64,000 bases of DNA from Aeromicrobium sp. (GCA_025965175.1 JAOPXL010000112.1:1-64000); one strand, 5' to 3'; shown: positions 30,187 through 38,173, counted from the first letter of the stretch. The notes: generated by a model not told the origin, from the sequence alone. Program-made: numbers and translations.

Positions 30187-30598
30187 TCGCCCCAGGGTCC
30201 TGTTCGTCTGCGTCCACAATGCCGGCCGCTCCCAGATGGCGGCAGGGTTCCTGCAGTCGCTGGGCGAGGGCCGGATCGTCGTCCGCTCCGCCGGGTCGAT
30301 GGCCGGCGAGCAGATCAACCCCGTCGCCGTCGAGGCAATGGCCGAGGTCGGCATCGACATCGCCGGTGAGCAGCCCAAGAAGCTCACCGAGGACGCGGTC
30401 CTCGCTTCCGACGTCGTCATCACGATGGGCTGCGGCGACGAGTGCCCCTATTTCCCGGGCAAGCGCTACGAGGACTGGGTCCTGGAGGACCCCGCGGGGC
30501 GGGGCATTGACTCGGTGCGCCCGATCCGGGACGAGATCCGCACCCGCATCGAGGCGCTCATCGCCACCTTGGTCCCCGCCGAGGCCGACCGAGCCTGA
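30179..30598 (+). CDS. arsC: arsenate reductase (LMW phosphatase family)
   Basis: The 139-residue protein has the P-loop VCVHNAGRSQMA (C-x5-R), AGSMAGEQINPVAVEAMAEVGID, and a redox-type CGDECPYFPG segment followed by EDWVLEDPAG with the general acid Asp. This is the thioredoxin- or mycothiol-linked ArsC group. AGGAG lies 6 bases before the ATG. It reduces As(V) to As(III) for export by the overlapping acr3. A hairpin (30590-30607) covers its stop. Confidence 0.93.
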   Translation: MSDRPRVLFVCVHNAGRSQMAAGFLQSLGEGRIVVRSAGSMAGEQINPVAVEAMAEVGIDIAGEQPKKLTEDAVLASDVVITMGCGDECPYFPGKRYEDWVLEDPAGRGIDSVRPIRDEIRTRIEALIATLVPAEADRA

Positions 30599-30607
30599 AC
30601 CGGCTCG
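30590..30607. terminator. short hairpin after arsC
   Basis: CGAGCC (30590-30595) pairs with GGCTCG (30602-30607) around a 6-base loop. It lies between the convergent ends of arsC and the arsR gene. The stem is only 6 bp with no T-run. Confidence 0.3.
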
Positions 30608-30613
30608 AAGGGG

Positions 30614-30955
30614 TCAGGCGCGAAGGGAGTCGCCCAACGCGGGCAGCGCCCCGGGGACGAGCGCGTAGTACGACCACGTGCCCCGCTTCGTGCGTGACAG
30701 CAGTCCGGCCTTGACCAGCAGGCCCAGGTGGTGGCTGACCGTGCCCTGGCTCAGGTCGAGTTGGTCGTTGAGGTCGCACACGCATGCCTCGCCGCTCTCG
30801 GCGGCAGCAACCATAGACAGCAGGCGCAGCCGCGTGGGATCGCCCATCGCCTTGAACTTCGCGGCGAGGCTCGTCGCCTCGACGTCGCTCATGACCCCGC
30901 CGGTGACGGGGGAGCAGCAGCCCGAGGTCGCGACGAGGGGAAGTGCGGTGGTCAT
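30614..30955 (-). CDS. arsR: ArsR/SmtB-family metalloregulator
   Basis: The 113-residue winged-helix regulator has MGDPTRLRLLSMVAAAESGEACVCDL, then LSQGTVSHHLGLLVKAGLLSRTKRGTWSYY. Candidate As(III) ligands are Cys in the ACVCDL helix and the N-terminal pair in SGCCSP. This arrangement is seen in actinobacterial ArsR. It is divergent from the flavoprotein gene, with two palindromes between that probably bind it. The start region has only AGGG directly before the ATG, so translation may be leaderless. Confidence 0.9.
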   Translation of the reverse strand: MTTALPLVATSGCCSPVTGGVMSDVEATSLAAKFKAMGDPTRLRLLSMVAAAESGEACVCDLNDQLDLSQGTVSHHLGLLVKAGLLSRTKRGTWSYYALVPGALPALGDSLRA

Positions 30956-30972
30956 CCCTGCAGCATAGACCT

Positions 30973-31032
30973 ATTCATTGACATCTGTCGATGAATGGGT
31001 AGGGTGGAATTCATTGACAGGCGTCAATGCCC
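30973..31032. promoter_or_regulatory. two tandem ArsR operators and a promoter
   Basis: ATTCATTGACA-N2-TGTCGATGAAT (30973-30996) is a palindrome with one mismatch. A second copy begins at 31009 (ATTCATTGACA-N2-CGTCAATGCCC) with a weaker right arm. TTGACA at 30978-30983 with TAGGGT at 31000-31005 (16-base spacer) could be the promoter of the flavoprotein gene, covered by the first operator. Confidence 0.6.
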
Positions 31033-31053
31033 ACTGACCGAGGAGAGCGAGCC

Positions 31054-32403
31054 ATGACCGCTCAGTCCGCCCACGACCTGCCCGTCGTCGTCATCGGAGC
31101 CGGTCCGTCCGGTCTCGCCGCGGCGGCCCACCTGCACAGCCGCGATCTGCCGGTCATCGTCCTGGAGGCCGGCGCGACCGCCGGGTCGGCGGTCGCCGAG
31201 TGGGGCCACGTCCGGCTGTTCTCACCCTGGTCCGAGCTCATCGACCCCGCGGCGGAGAAGCTCCTGGCCGATGCCGGCTGGTCGTCCCCGGACCTGGAGC
31301 GATACCCGACCGGAGCGGACTGGGTGGGCGGATATCTCCAACCCCTGGCCGAGGCCCTCGGGGACTCGGTGCGCTGTGGCGTCATCGTGACGGCGGTGGC
31401 CAGGCAGGGACGCGACCGGCTGGTCAGCTCCGGACGGGACGAGGCGCCCTTCACGGTCCACGTCCGCACCTCGACCGGCGCCGAGCGCCTCGCGGCGCGC
31501 GCGGTCATCGACGCCTCCGGGACCTGGACCGGTCCGAACCCGCTAGGCAGCGATGGGGTCCCGGCTGTCGGCGAGGTCGACGCCGCAGACCACATCACGT
31601 ACCGCATCCCGGACCTGCGCGACGCGACCACGCGGGCTCGGTACGCCGGCAAGCACGTCGTCGTGGCCGGGACCGGCGCCTCCGCCAAGGGAGCACTCAT
31701 CGGGCTCACCGCCTTGGCCACGGAGGCGCCGGGCACCCGCATCAGCTGGCTGGTGCGCCGGGCCAGCGTGGGGGAGGCGTTCGCCGGCAGCGCTCAGGAC
31801 GAGCTTCCCGAGCGCGGCGCACTCGGCCAGAAGGCGCAGGCAGCGGTCGCGGCCGGCCCCGTCACGACCCTGAAAGGGTTTCGGACCGGGTCGGTCACCA
31901 CCGGTGCCGACGGCCGCATGGTCATCGAGTCGTTCGACGGCCAGTCGGTCGAGGGAGTCGACGAGGTCGTCGTGCTGACGGGGTTCCGGCCCGACCTGCA
32001 GATGCTGTCGGAGATCCGCCTCGACCTCGACCCCGTACTGCAGGCTCCGCGCGAGCTGGCCCCGCTGATCGACCCCAACGAGCACTCCTGCGGCACCGTC
32101 TATCCCCACGGCGCCAAGGAGCTCGCCCAGCCCGAGTTCGGGTTCTACCTGGTGGGAATGAAGTCCTACGGCCGGGCGACGTCGTTCCTGGCACTGACCG
32201 GCTTCGAGCAGACCCGCTCGGTCGCCGCGGCGATCGCGGGGGACCACGAGTCGGCAGCCCGGGTCGAGCTGACCCTGCCCGACACGGGTGTCTGCGGCGG
32301 ATCCGGGACGTTCGACGACGAGGCCACCGACGGCGGTTGCTGCGGCGCGCCGGCGACGCCCGAGCTCATTGCCCTCGAGCGTCCCTCAGCGCGGAATCGG
32401 TGA
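31054..32403 (+). CDS. ArsO-like FAD/NADPH flavoprotein with Cys-rich tail
   Basis: The 449-residue flavoprotein has an FAD site (VVVIGAGPSGLAAAAHLHSR), FSPWSELIDPAAEKLL, a second Rossmann site (HVVVAGTGASAKGALIGLTAL) and a C-terminal GMKSYGRATSFLALTG-type motif. It resembles the flavin monooxygenases (ArsO) found in actinobacterial arsenic loci. The tail has VCGGSGTF and GGCCGAP, a Cys cluster that could bind As(III). The ATG at 31054 has GAGGAG upstream. It is divergent from arsR behind two operators. The reaction is not established from the sequence. Confidence 0.8.
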   Translation: MTAQSAHDLPVVVIGAGPSGLAAAAHLHSRDLPVIVLEAGATAGSAVAEWGHVRLFSPWSELIDPAAEKLLADAGWSSPDLERYPTGADWVGGYLQPLAEALGDSVRCGVIVTAVARQGRDRLVSSGRDEAPFTVHVRTSTGAERLAARAVIDASGTWTGPNPLGSDGVPAVGEVDAADHITYRIPDLRDATTRARYAGKHVVVAGTGASAKGALIGLTALATEAPGTRISWLVRRASVGEAFAGSAQDELPERGALGQKAQAAVAAGPVTTLKGFRTGSVTTGADGRMVIESFDGQSVEGVDEVVVLTGFRPDLQMLSEIRLDLDPVLQAPRELAPLIDPNEHSCGTVYPHGAKELAQPEFGFYLVGMKSYGRATSFLALTGFEQTRSVAAAIAGDHESAARVELTLPDTGVCGGSGTFDDEATDGGCCGAPATPELIALERPSARNR

Positions 32404-32421
32404 CCTTGGACCCTTGGCCGT
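32401..32421 (+). promoter_or_regulatory. DevR/DosR-type box(es) upstream of the DUF1918 gene
   Basis: TGACCTTGGACCCT (32401-32414) and the overlapping GGACCCTTGGCCGT (32408-32421) resemble the GGGACCTTGGNCC element found upstream of several genes in this window. The first copy overlaps the flavoprotein stop. Confidence 0.35.
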
Positions 32422-32487
32422 CACGCCGCCTGGGCGGACTCTGGCGGTCAGGCGGTCGCCGCCGGGACTCCGGAGTGGCGAGGTGAG

Positions 32488-32709
32488 GTGAGGCTGATGT
32501 CGAACGGGATTCACGCTGTCGTCGGCGACAGGTTGATCGTGCACAGCACGCACGTGGGCGAGGCGGTCAGGGAGGCCGAGATCCTCGAGGCCAGGGGCGA
32601 GGACGGGGGACCCCCGTTCGTGGTCCGCTGGTCGGACACGGGTCACGAAGGAGTGATCTTCCCCGGGCCGGATGCCGAGGTCCAGCACGTCGGGGGGCGC
32701 ACCACATAG
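32488..32709 (+). CDS. DUF1918 small protein
   Basis: The 73-residue protein is of the DUF1918 type: HAVVGDRLIVHSTHVGEAVR, then EILEARGEDGGPPFVVRWSD and GHEGVIFPGPDAEVQHV. The fold is a small SH3-like barrel and the function is unknown. GTG at 32488 or ATG at 32497 could start it; GAGGTGAGG precedes both. DevR-type boxes lie upstream, in keeping with the stress genes downstream. Confidence 0.85.
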   Translation: MRLMSNGIHAVVGDRLIVHSTHVGEAVREAEILEARGEDGGPPFVVRWSDTGHEGVIFPGPDAEVQHVGGRTT

Positions 32710-32821
32710 CGCCGGGACTGAACGCCGACGAGCGTCGAGCGGCCGTGATCGCCCGAGCCCGTCACCACCGGTCTGCTTGACTTGGAGGAGCTTCTCCAGG
32801 GGGAGAAGGATTCAGAACCCT

Positions 32822-33733
32822 ATGTTGTCGCTGCGTGCTGTGCTGCACTCGCGGGTGTTGTTGGTCCTGGGTGCGGCCGTGGCTGTTGCCGTTCCCGCCC
32901 TCACCCTGCCCGGGCTTCCGTCCGTGTCCCCGTGGCCCGTCGTCCTGGGTCTGCTGCCCTGGGTGGTGGGCAAGTACGTCCTGTGCCCCCTGCGCTGGCG
33001 GGCCCTGACGAACGCCGATCTGGGGCGCTGGTGGCACTCCCGCGCCTACGCGGAGTCCGAGCTGCTCGGCCTGCTGACCCCGGGACACATCGGGGCCGAC
33101 GTGTGGCGGATGCGCCGCCTCACCCGCGCCGACGTCGGTCGCGGTGACGCGCTGTCGAGCGTCGCGGTGGACCGAGTGGTGGGAGCCCTGGGCCTGACGG
33201 TCTTCATGGTCTTCGCCGGCGCGGCCCTCCCCGTGCGGATGCTCGTCGTCGCGCTGGGCATCGGTGCTGTGGGGATCGTCGTGCTGCTGGTGGTCCGGCG
33301 CGTCCGCCCGGAGCTGCTCCCGTCCGGGCCGCTGCCCCCGGCGAGGAGCCTCGTGCACGGACTGGTCCTGTCGATGGCCTATCAGGCTTCGATCGCCCTC
33401 CTGCTGCTCGGGACCCTGGGCGCGACCGGCCACACCCTCTCTCCGCTGCAGCTGCTGGGTGCCTTCGGGGCCAGCCAGGTCGCCGGCGCCGTGCCCGGCC
33501 CCAATGGCGCGAGCCCGCGCGAGGGGGCGCTCGTCGTGGCGCTGGTCGCCCTGGGCATCCCCTGGACCGCCGCCGCGGCCGCAGTGAGCCTCAAGGCTGC
33601 ACTCGCCTGGCTGCCCGCCCTGGCGCTGGGAGGCGCCAGCCTGATTGCCCACCGGCGGCTGAGCAGCCGAGACCAGGCCCTCACCCCCAGCGCCGTCCCG
33701 ACTCCAGTCCCCATCCCGGTGCCCGCCGCCTGA
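32822..33733 (+). CDS. flippase-like LPG-synthase TM family protein
   Basis: The 303-residue polytopic protein is of the same UPF0104 group as the one at 26651 but only distantly similar. It has RAYAESELLGLLTPGHIGADVWRMRR and QVAGAVPGPNGASPREGALVVALVALG, which are the two re-entrant family motifs. About seven membrane helices are seen, and the C-terminal tail is Pro-rich. The ATG at 32822 with GGAGAAGG 12 bases upstream is chosen. PAP2 and GDPD genes follow, suggesting phospholipid turnover. Confidence 0.75.
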   Translation: MLSLRAVLHSRVLLVLGAAVAVAVPALTLPGLPSVSPWPVVLGLLPWVVGKYVLCPLRWRALTNADLGRWWHSRAYAESELLGLLTPGHIGADVWRMRRLTRADVGRGDALSSVAVDRVVGALGLTVFMVFAGAALPVRMLVVALGIGAVGIVVLLVVRRVRPELLPSGPLPPARSLVHGLVLSMAYQASIALLLLGTLGATGHTLSPLQLLGAFGASQVAGAVPGPNGASPREGALVVALVALGIPWTAAAAAVSLKAALAWLPALALGGASLIAHRRLSSRDQALTPSAVPTPVPIPVPAA

Positions 33734-33752
33734 GGACCGTCCTTTGGACGAC

Positions 33753-33766
33753 GGGACCTTGGCCTG
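33753..33766 (+). promoter_or_regulatory. DevR/DosR-type box upstream of the PAP2 gene
   Basis: GGGACCTTGGCCTG lies 57 bases before the TTG start at 33823. It shares the GGGACCTTGG core with the sites at 45283 and 47787. Confidence 0.45.
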
Positions 33767-33822
33767 CGGTGCCCCGCGTGTGATCTGCGCAGACTGGAGG
33801 AGGGAGCTGAGGAAGGACCGGA

Positions 33823-34590
33823 TTGCGGACGGGTTTGTGGGTCGTCAAGCAGGCCGTCGTCGTGGTCAGCGCGATCGCGGCCTACTTCGGCGTCCGGGGC
33901 TTCACGGAGGGCTCGGCCGACGAAGCGGTGCGCCATGCGAGCAACATCGTCGAGTGGGAGCAGCATCTGGGCTTGTATGTCGAGAAGGCGCTCGCGGAGC
34001 CCGTCGCATCGTCGCCAGTGCTCGCAACGATGGCGAACTGGGTCTACATCTGGGGCCATTGGCCGGTCATCACCGCCACGATGCTGTGGACCGGCATCTG
34101 GCACCGCAAGGCATTCGTCCGGCTCCGTGACGCCATGATCGTGTCCGGGCTGCTTGGCATGATGATCTTCGTGGCCTACCCGGTCGCCCCGCCACGACTG
34201 GCCGGTCTGGGCTTCGTCGACACGGTGTCCGAGCGCTCCCTGTCCTACCGTGTGCTCCAACCGCCGGCGTTCGTCGACCAGTACGCCGCCATGCCGAGCC
34301 TGCACGCCGGGTGGAACGTGCTGGTCGGGATCGCCATCGTGTCGAGCGCGTCATCGCTGGCCCTCCGCGTCTTCGGTCTCGTGATGCCCGCACTCATGGC
34401 CGTCGCCGTCATGGCGACCGCCAACCACTACGTCCTGGACGTCATCGCCGGCGTCGTCCTGGTGCTTGTCGGTCATCTCGCGGCCCTGGTCCTGGGGCGC
34501 CGCCGAACCCGACGACTCAGGCCAAGGACGACCACCGCACCGGCCGAGCCAGCCGACCCGGTCGAACCGGTCGGGAGGGTCGCGCGGTGA
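33823..34590 (+). CDS. PAP2-superfamily membrane phosphatase
   Basis: The 255-residue protein has five or six membrane helices and PAP2 signatures: the central AMPSLHAGWN (motif 2 with the catalytic His) and NHYVLDVIAG (motif 3). Motif 1 is replaced by VAYPVAPPRLAG, as in the inositol phosphorylceramide synthase-like subgroup. TTG start at 33823 with GGAAGGA 5 bases upstream. Its stop overlaps the GDPD gene (GTGA), and a DevR-type box is upstream. The substrate is unknown; a lipid phosphate is likely. Confidence 0.8.
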   Translation: MRTGLWVVKQAVVVVSAIAAYFGVRGFTEGSADEAVRHASNIVEWEQHLGLYVEKALAEPVASSPVLATMANWVYIWGHWPVITATMLWTGIWHRKAFVRLRDAMIVSGLLGMMIFVAYPVAPPRLAGLGFVDTVSERSLSYRVLQPPAFVDQYAAMPSLHAGWNVLVGIAIVSSASSLALRVFGLVMPALMAVAVMATANHYVLDVIAGVVLVLVGHLAALVLGRRRTRRLRPRTTTAPAEPADPVEPVGRVAR

Positions 34591-35237
34591 GCACCATCGC
34601 GATCGCGCACCGGGCCGGCAACTCGCTCGCCGGGCTGCACGAGGCGAATGTGCTCGGCGTCGACGTCATCGAGTGCGACATCCACCACCACCGCGGCCGG
34701 CTCGAGGTCAGGCACCTCAAGACCGCCGGCCCCCTGCCGTTCCTGTGGGACCGCTGGGAGCTGGCCCCGGCCTCGGCACCCCGCCTGGGTCTGCAGGAGC
34801 TGCTGGAGGCGGACCGGCACGGCGCCACCTTCATGCTCGACCTCAAGGGCTGGGGGACCGGCGTGGGCGCCGCGGTCGCCCGGCTGCTCCACGAGAGTGG
34901 GCACGACCGGCCGGTCATGGTGTGTGGGCGGCACTGGCCGGCCGTCGAGGCGCTGGCCCGGCTCGACCACGTCCGGCCCGTCCTGTCGGCGCGACGACCT
35001 CGCGAGCTCGCGGCCCTGTGGCACGAGCTTCTCCGTCGACAGGTCCACGGGGTCTCAGTCCACCGTTCCCTGCTCGACACCGAGGTCGTGTCCCGGCTAC
35101 GCCGCCACGTCGGCATCGTGATGAGCTGGCCGATCAACGACGTGTCGTCGATGGACCGGATGGTCGACATCGGGGTCGAGGGGATCATCAGCGACGAGCC
35201 CACCGTCCTGGACGAGGTGCTGCGCCGCCGGGGCTGA
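34587..35237 (+). CDS. glycerophosphodiester phosphodiesterase-family protein
   Basis: The 216-residue GDPD TIM-barrel protein has the N-terminal AIAHRAGNSLAGLHEA (HR-x-N motif), then DVIECDIHHHRGRLEVRHL (the E-x-D pair and the second His), TFMLDLKG (Lys), and MSWPIND near the end. It has no signal peptide, so it acts in the cytoplasm. It hydrolyses glycerophosphodiesters from phospholipid turnover (family knowledge). The GTG start overlaps the PAP2 gene. Confidence 0.85.
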   Translation: MSTIAIAHRAGNSLAGLHEANVLGVDVIECDIHHHRGRLEVRHLKTAGPLPFLWDRWELAPASAPRLGLQELLEADRHGATFMLDLKGWGTGVGAAVARLLHESGHDRPVMVCGRHWPAVEALARLDHVRPVLSARRPRELAALWHELLRRQVHGVSVHRSLLDTEVVSRLRRHVGIVMSWPINDVSSMDRMVDIGVEGIISDEPTVLDEVLRRRG

Positions 35238-35270
35238 CTCACCCGCCCTGTGACGGTGACCGTGGGGTGC

Positions 35271-35417
35271 GCCCTCAGTCGAGACGTGCGGCAGGATCCG
35301 GTCCAGCCAGCCGGGGAGCCACCAGGCCGCGCGGCCGAGGAGGACCAGCGTCGCGGGGGCGAGCGTCACCGCGAGGATCCCCTCAAGGAGCACCGCGACC
35401 GAGAGCCATCCCCCGCC
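35271..35417 (-). pseudogene. C-terminal remnant of an MMPL-family transporter
   Basis: About 49 codons on the minus strand read WGGGWLSVAVLLEGILAV, then LAPATLVLLGRAAWWLPGWLDRILPH. This is the last membrane helix and tail of MMPL/RND-type transporters. Nothing upstream on that strand continues the protein; it abuts the cls remnant. The frame stays open beyond the match into unrelated codons. Confidence 0.6.
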
Positions 35418-35425
35418 CCACTGGA

Positions 35426-35756
35426 CACACGCTGTGCTCCTACTCCCAGGCACTGCTCGAAGCAGGGGTGCGCATCTATCTCTGTCCGGCGCCATGGGTG
35501 CTGCACTCCAAGCACCTTCTCGATCCACGACGATGTCGCCGTCATCGGCTCGAGCAACATGGACATGCGCTCGTTCGCCCTCAACTACGAGGTGTCCCAG
35601 GTCCTCACGGGAGGCGACGTCGTGGCCCGCTTCCGCGCCGTGGAGGACGCCTACGGCATGCGCTCGCGCGAGCTGACGCTCGAGGAGTGGCAGCAACGCC
35701 CGGCACTGCGGCGGCACGTCGACAACGCCATGCGCCTGACCGCGGCCCTGCAGAGC
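35426..35756 (+). pseudogene. C-terminal remnant of cardiolipin synthase with frameshift
   Basis: The remnant reads YSQALLEAGVRIYLCPAPWVLHSKH in one frame and FSIHDDVAVIGSSNMDMRSF onward in the next. These are the second HKD motif region of cardiolipin synthase. One extra base near 35517-35519 (in AAGCACCTTCTCG) causes the shift. The first two-thirds of the gene is missing; homology begins abruptly next to the MMPL remnant. It ends in MRLTAALQ, as the family does. The 549-base stretch 35238-35786 holds only these two remnants and a hairpin. Confidence 0.75.
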
Positions 35757-35783
35757 GGCTCACTGGCTTCTGCAGGGCCGCGG
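35740..35783. terminator. 14-bp perfect inverted repeat
   Basis: CCGCGGCCCTGCAG (35740-35753) and CTGCAGGGCCGCGG (35770-35783) are perfect inverted copies with a 16-base spacer. They sit 3 bases past the stop of the minus-strand SHOCT gene and at the end of the cls remnant. This is a strong candidate bidirectional terminator. Confidence 0.65.
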
Positions 35784-35786
35784 AGA

Positions 35787-36173
35787 TCAGGTCAGCACCT
35801 TGGTCTTGGCCTGCTCGTACTCGACCGTCGAGATGGTGCCACTGTCACGCAGCTCAGCGAGCTCCTTGAGCTGGCTGGACACGTTGGACCCTCCGGCCGC
35901 GTCTTGCACGTACGCGCGCATCTGGGCATCCTGATCCGCCATCGCCTGCCGCGAGCGCTCGCTCATCGAGCTGCCGCGGGCGATGATGTAGGAGAGGGCA
36001 CCCAGCCAGGGCAGCAGCACGACGAAGGCGACCCACAGCGCCTTGACGCCGCCGCTGAGCGAGCTGTCGCGGAAGATGTCGCTGAGGATGTGGATGAGCA
36101 GCGAGATCCACGCCAGCAACATCGTGAACCAGAAGATCGAGACGAACAGGTCCCAGAAGCTGAAGTCTTCCAT
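35787..36173 (-). CDS. PLDc_N/SHOCT-domain membrane protein
   Basis: The 128-residue protein has two N-terminal helices (FWDLFVSIFWFTMLLAWISLLIHIL and ALWVAFVVLLPWLGALSYIIARG) of the PLDc_N type. A linker follows, and a C-terminal SHOCT motif (LKELAELRDSGTISTVEYEQAKTKVL) ends it. This small family often lies near lipid or stress genes; its function is not known. GGGAGAG precedes the ATG. The intergenic region on its upstream side (36174-36331) carries a TCACCC-N5-GGGTGA palindrome. Confidence 0.85.
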   Translation of the reverse strand: MEDFSFWDLFVSIFWFTMLLAWISLLIHILSDIFRDSSLSGGVKALWVAFVVLLPWLGALSYIIARGSSMSERSRQAMADQDAQMRAYVQDAAGGSNVSSQLKELAELRDSGTISTVEYEQAKTKVLT

Positions 36174-36254
36174 GAGTTGACTCTCCCTTGGCTCTCGTGA
36201 CGGGACGGGGGTCGCTCGTCCGCTCCAGCCTGTCGCGTCCGGACGCCGACGGGC

Positions 36255-36271
36255 TCACCCGTACGGGGTGA
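36255..36271. promoter_or_regulatory. TCACCC-N5-GGGTGA palindrome
   Basis: TCACCC (36255-36260), GTACG, GGGTGA (36266-36271). The same arms and spacing occur at 40954-40970, and a spacer-less version lies at 38178-38189. All lie around two LuxR-type regulator genes, which makes these candidate binding sites. A further half site, CTCACCC, is at 36280-36286. Confidence 0.4.
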
Positions 36272-36331
36272 ATACGACCCTCACCCGCCGGAGGGGACGC
36301 GACGGCGACCGGGACGCTGCACGGTGGGCGG

Positions 36332-36811
36332 ATGGAGCAGCGCACCTCGTCCACCGGCGCACCCGAAGCGATGTACGAAGTCCTGCTCGCGCGCAGGCCG
36401 TCGACGGACCTCCTCACGCGCTTCGCGCCCCTGTCAGTGCGGGCGACCGGGGTTCACACCGTGCTGACCAGACGGGGCAGCGGGGCCCCGCAGCTGGAGG
36501 TCCTTCTCGATTCGCTGCGCTCGGTCGGTGCCCGGCTCCTCGAGGTCCATCGGGAACTGGCCGGGTCGGGCGACGAGCAGACGTACGAGGTGCGTGTCGA
36601 GGGCGAGGTCGGGGAGCCACTCCTGCGGTGGCTTGACTGGGCGCACCGGGTGGTTCCCGGGCAGACGCGGGTGCGGATCGCGGCGTCCACCGACGATCTG
36701 CACCGCTTCCTGCAGGCCTGCACCGCGCACCACATGGGCATCCAGCACGTCCACCGGCTCAGCAGAGGCCGAGCTGACGCCCCCGGCGCACGGCGTCGAC
36801 CCGCCGGTTGA
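36332..36811 (+). CDS. hypothetical protein
   Basis: The 159-residue soluble protein has no recognised domain. Visible elements are MYEVLLARRPSTDLLTRFAP, GAPQLEVLLDSLRSVGARLLEVHREL and GEPLLRWLDWAHRVVPGQTRVRIAAS, an alternating alpha/beta pattern. An in-frame ATG at 36374 is an alternative start. Its 3' end overlaps the convergent LuxR gene by 53 bases, which is unusual in this window, so the true stop region or gene status deserves caution. Confidence 0.6.
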   Translation: MEQRTSSTGAPEAMYEVLLARRPSTDLLTRFAPLSVRATGVHTVLTRRGSGAPQLEVLLDSLRSVGARLLEVHRELAGSGDEQTYEVRVEGEVGEPLLRWLDWAHRVVPGQTRVRIAASTDDLHRFLQACTAHHMGIQHVHRLSRGRADAPGARRRPAG

Positions 36812-38099
36812 CGCACAGCTTGCCGAAGATGCCCTTCAGATGGGTCTTGACGGTGTTGGGCGACACGTACAGGGTCGCCGCGATCTCCTCGGTCGAGTAC
36901 ATCTGCGCGAGGAGGTCGAGGACCTGCGCCTCTCGCTTCGTGAGGTGCGCACCCAGGACCGGGTCCGACTGGTCCGGGGGACCGGTGGGGGGGCCATGCC
37001 CGGTGCTCGCAGACCTCACGTCGCGCAGGCTCGCCAGGAAGTCCCGATGGGTACGCCTCAGACCCGGATGACGGTCCACCAGGGGCCGCACCCAGTGCCA
37101 CTCCCGGCGTACGGGAGCTCGCAGACCCTCCCATTCCGCCGCCTCCAGCGCCCGATCGACCAGGGTCCGTCCGCGGCCCGTCCGGCCCCGGTCCTCGGCG
37201 ATGCGGGCCTCGAGGAGCCAGGCGCGGATCTCCAGCGCGAGAGGCGCGCGGTCGAGGGCATCGGTCACCTCGCGCAGCGCGGCGTCCGCCCCTCGGACGT
37301 CGCCGATCGTGAGTCGCGCAGCCGCGGTCGCGACGCTCGCCTCCACGGCCGCACCGGCTGGCAGCGGGACGAGAGCGCTCAGCGCCCGGCCGGCCTCACC
37401 CGCCGCGAGCAGGGCATCAGCACGGGCCGCCGTCAGCACGCTCGTGGTCCAGCTGGACCGCGCGAACGTCTCGTCGTTCGTCGCGAGCAGACGAACGGCG
37501 GCGTCGGGGCGACGGGCGTCGACGAGCAGTCGGGCCCGCAGGAGAAGTGCGACTGTGGCGGTCCAGGGCTCCGGGGCCAGTTCCGGCTCCTGAGCCAGCA
37601 GCGACTCCTGCTCGAGGAGGTCCGCCCCCCGGACCACCTCGGCGCGCTCGAGCTGGATCCAGTCCCGCGCCACGTGGACGGGGTAGGCGCCGTCGTTGTC
37701 GACGCCGCGGGGACCACCGGCGGGCCGCGCATGGACCTCCGCACGCCGTAGGTCGCCCTGGACGGCTTCCACCAGGGCCAGGTGCTCGAGGCAGCTCCGC
37801 CGCTCCCGCACCCCGGACGGGCCGTGAGTACCCTGCAGGAAAGATCGGGCTGCCTCGGGCAGATACCCCATCGCCGCCTGGAGCAGGCCCACCCGAGACG
37901 CGAACGCTGCCGAGCGGAAGAGAGCCGGTCCCGGCGCGGTCATCGCACCGGTGGCTCGAAGTGCGTCCTCAGGTCCGGTCGAGCTCACGACTTCGGCGCG
38001 GCCGGGACTGCCGTCCGCCCGGATCTCGAGCACGGCCCAGTGGCGTCTGGCACCGAGCTCCGTCCGCTCGAGCTCGACCGGGATCGACGAGATGCTCAT
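36759..38099 (-). CDS. LuxR-type regulator lacking the ATPase domain
   Basis: The 446-residue protein has an all-helical TPR-like middle (repeats such as ARADALLAAGEAGRALSALVPL and ALEIRAWLLEARIAEDRGRTGRG). A C-terminal LuxR helix-turn-helix follows (LTKREAQVLDLLAQMYSTEEIAATLYVSPNTVKTHLKGIFGKL). It corresponds to the C-terminal half of MalT/LAL regulators without the AAA+ NTPase. The ATG at 38099 has AGGACC upstream. It lies downstream of a full-length LAL gene in the same direction, 98 bases away, so it could be a partner or a derivative by duplication and truncation. Confidence 0.82.
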   Translation of the reverse strand: MSISSIPVELERTELGARRHWAVLEIRADGSPGRAEVVSSTGPEDALRATGAMTAPGPALFRSAAFASRVGLLQAAMGYLPEAARSFLQGTHGPSGVRERRSCLEHLALVEAVQGDLRRAEVHARPAGGPRGVDNDGAYPVHVARDWIQLERAEVVRGADLLEQESLLAQEPELAPEPWTATVALLLRARLLVDARRPDAAVRLLATNDETFARSSWTTSVLTAARADALLAAGEAGRALSALVPLPAGAAVEASVATAAARLTIGDVRGADAALREVTDALDRAPLALEIRAWLLEARIAEDRGRTGRGRTLVDRALEAAEWEGLRAPVRREWHWVRPLVDRHPGLRRTHRDFLASLRDVRSASTGHGPPTGPPDQSDPVLGAHLTKREAQVLDLLAQMYSTEEIAATLYVSPNTVKTHLKGIFGKLCVNRRVDAVRRGRQLGLC

Positions 38100-38173
38100 G
38101 TGGAGGTCCTGACGTACGGGGTCAGATGTCCCATTGACGCACTGCTCGAGGTGAGAACGCCTCATCCCCCCGT

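Noticed and set aside
28360-30423. 687-codon minus-strand frame covering acr3 and arsC
   Set aside because: Only the last 222 codons (from ATG 29028) encode a recognisable protein. The rest is antisense to acr3.
30587-30792. SigL-type promoter suggested by TGAACC near 30596
   Set aside because: No CGTG[T/C]C follows at 16 bases, and the site overlaps a hairpin at the arsC stop.
34311-34586. N-terminal extension of the GDPD protein from an ATG at 34311
   Set aside because: It would overlap most of the PAP2 gene's 3' half with no GDPD-like sequence. The GTG at 34587 has a ribosome site and a GTGA overlap.
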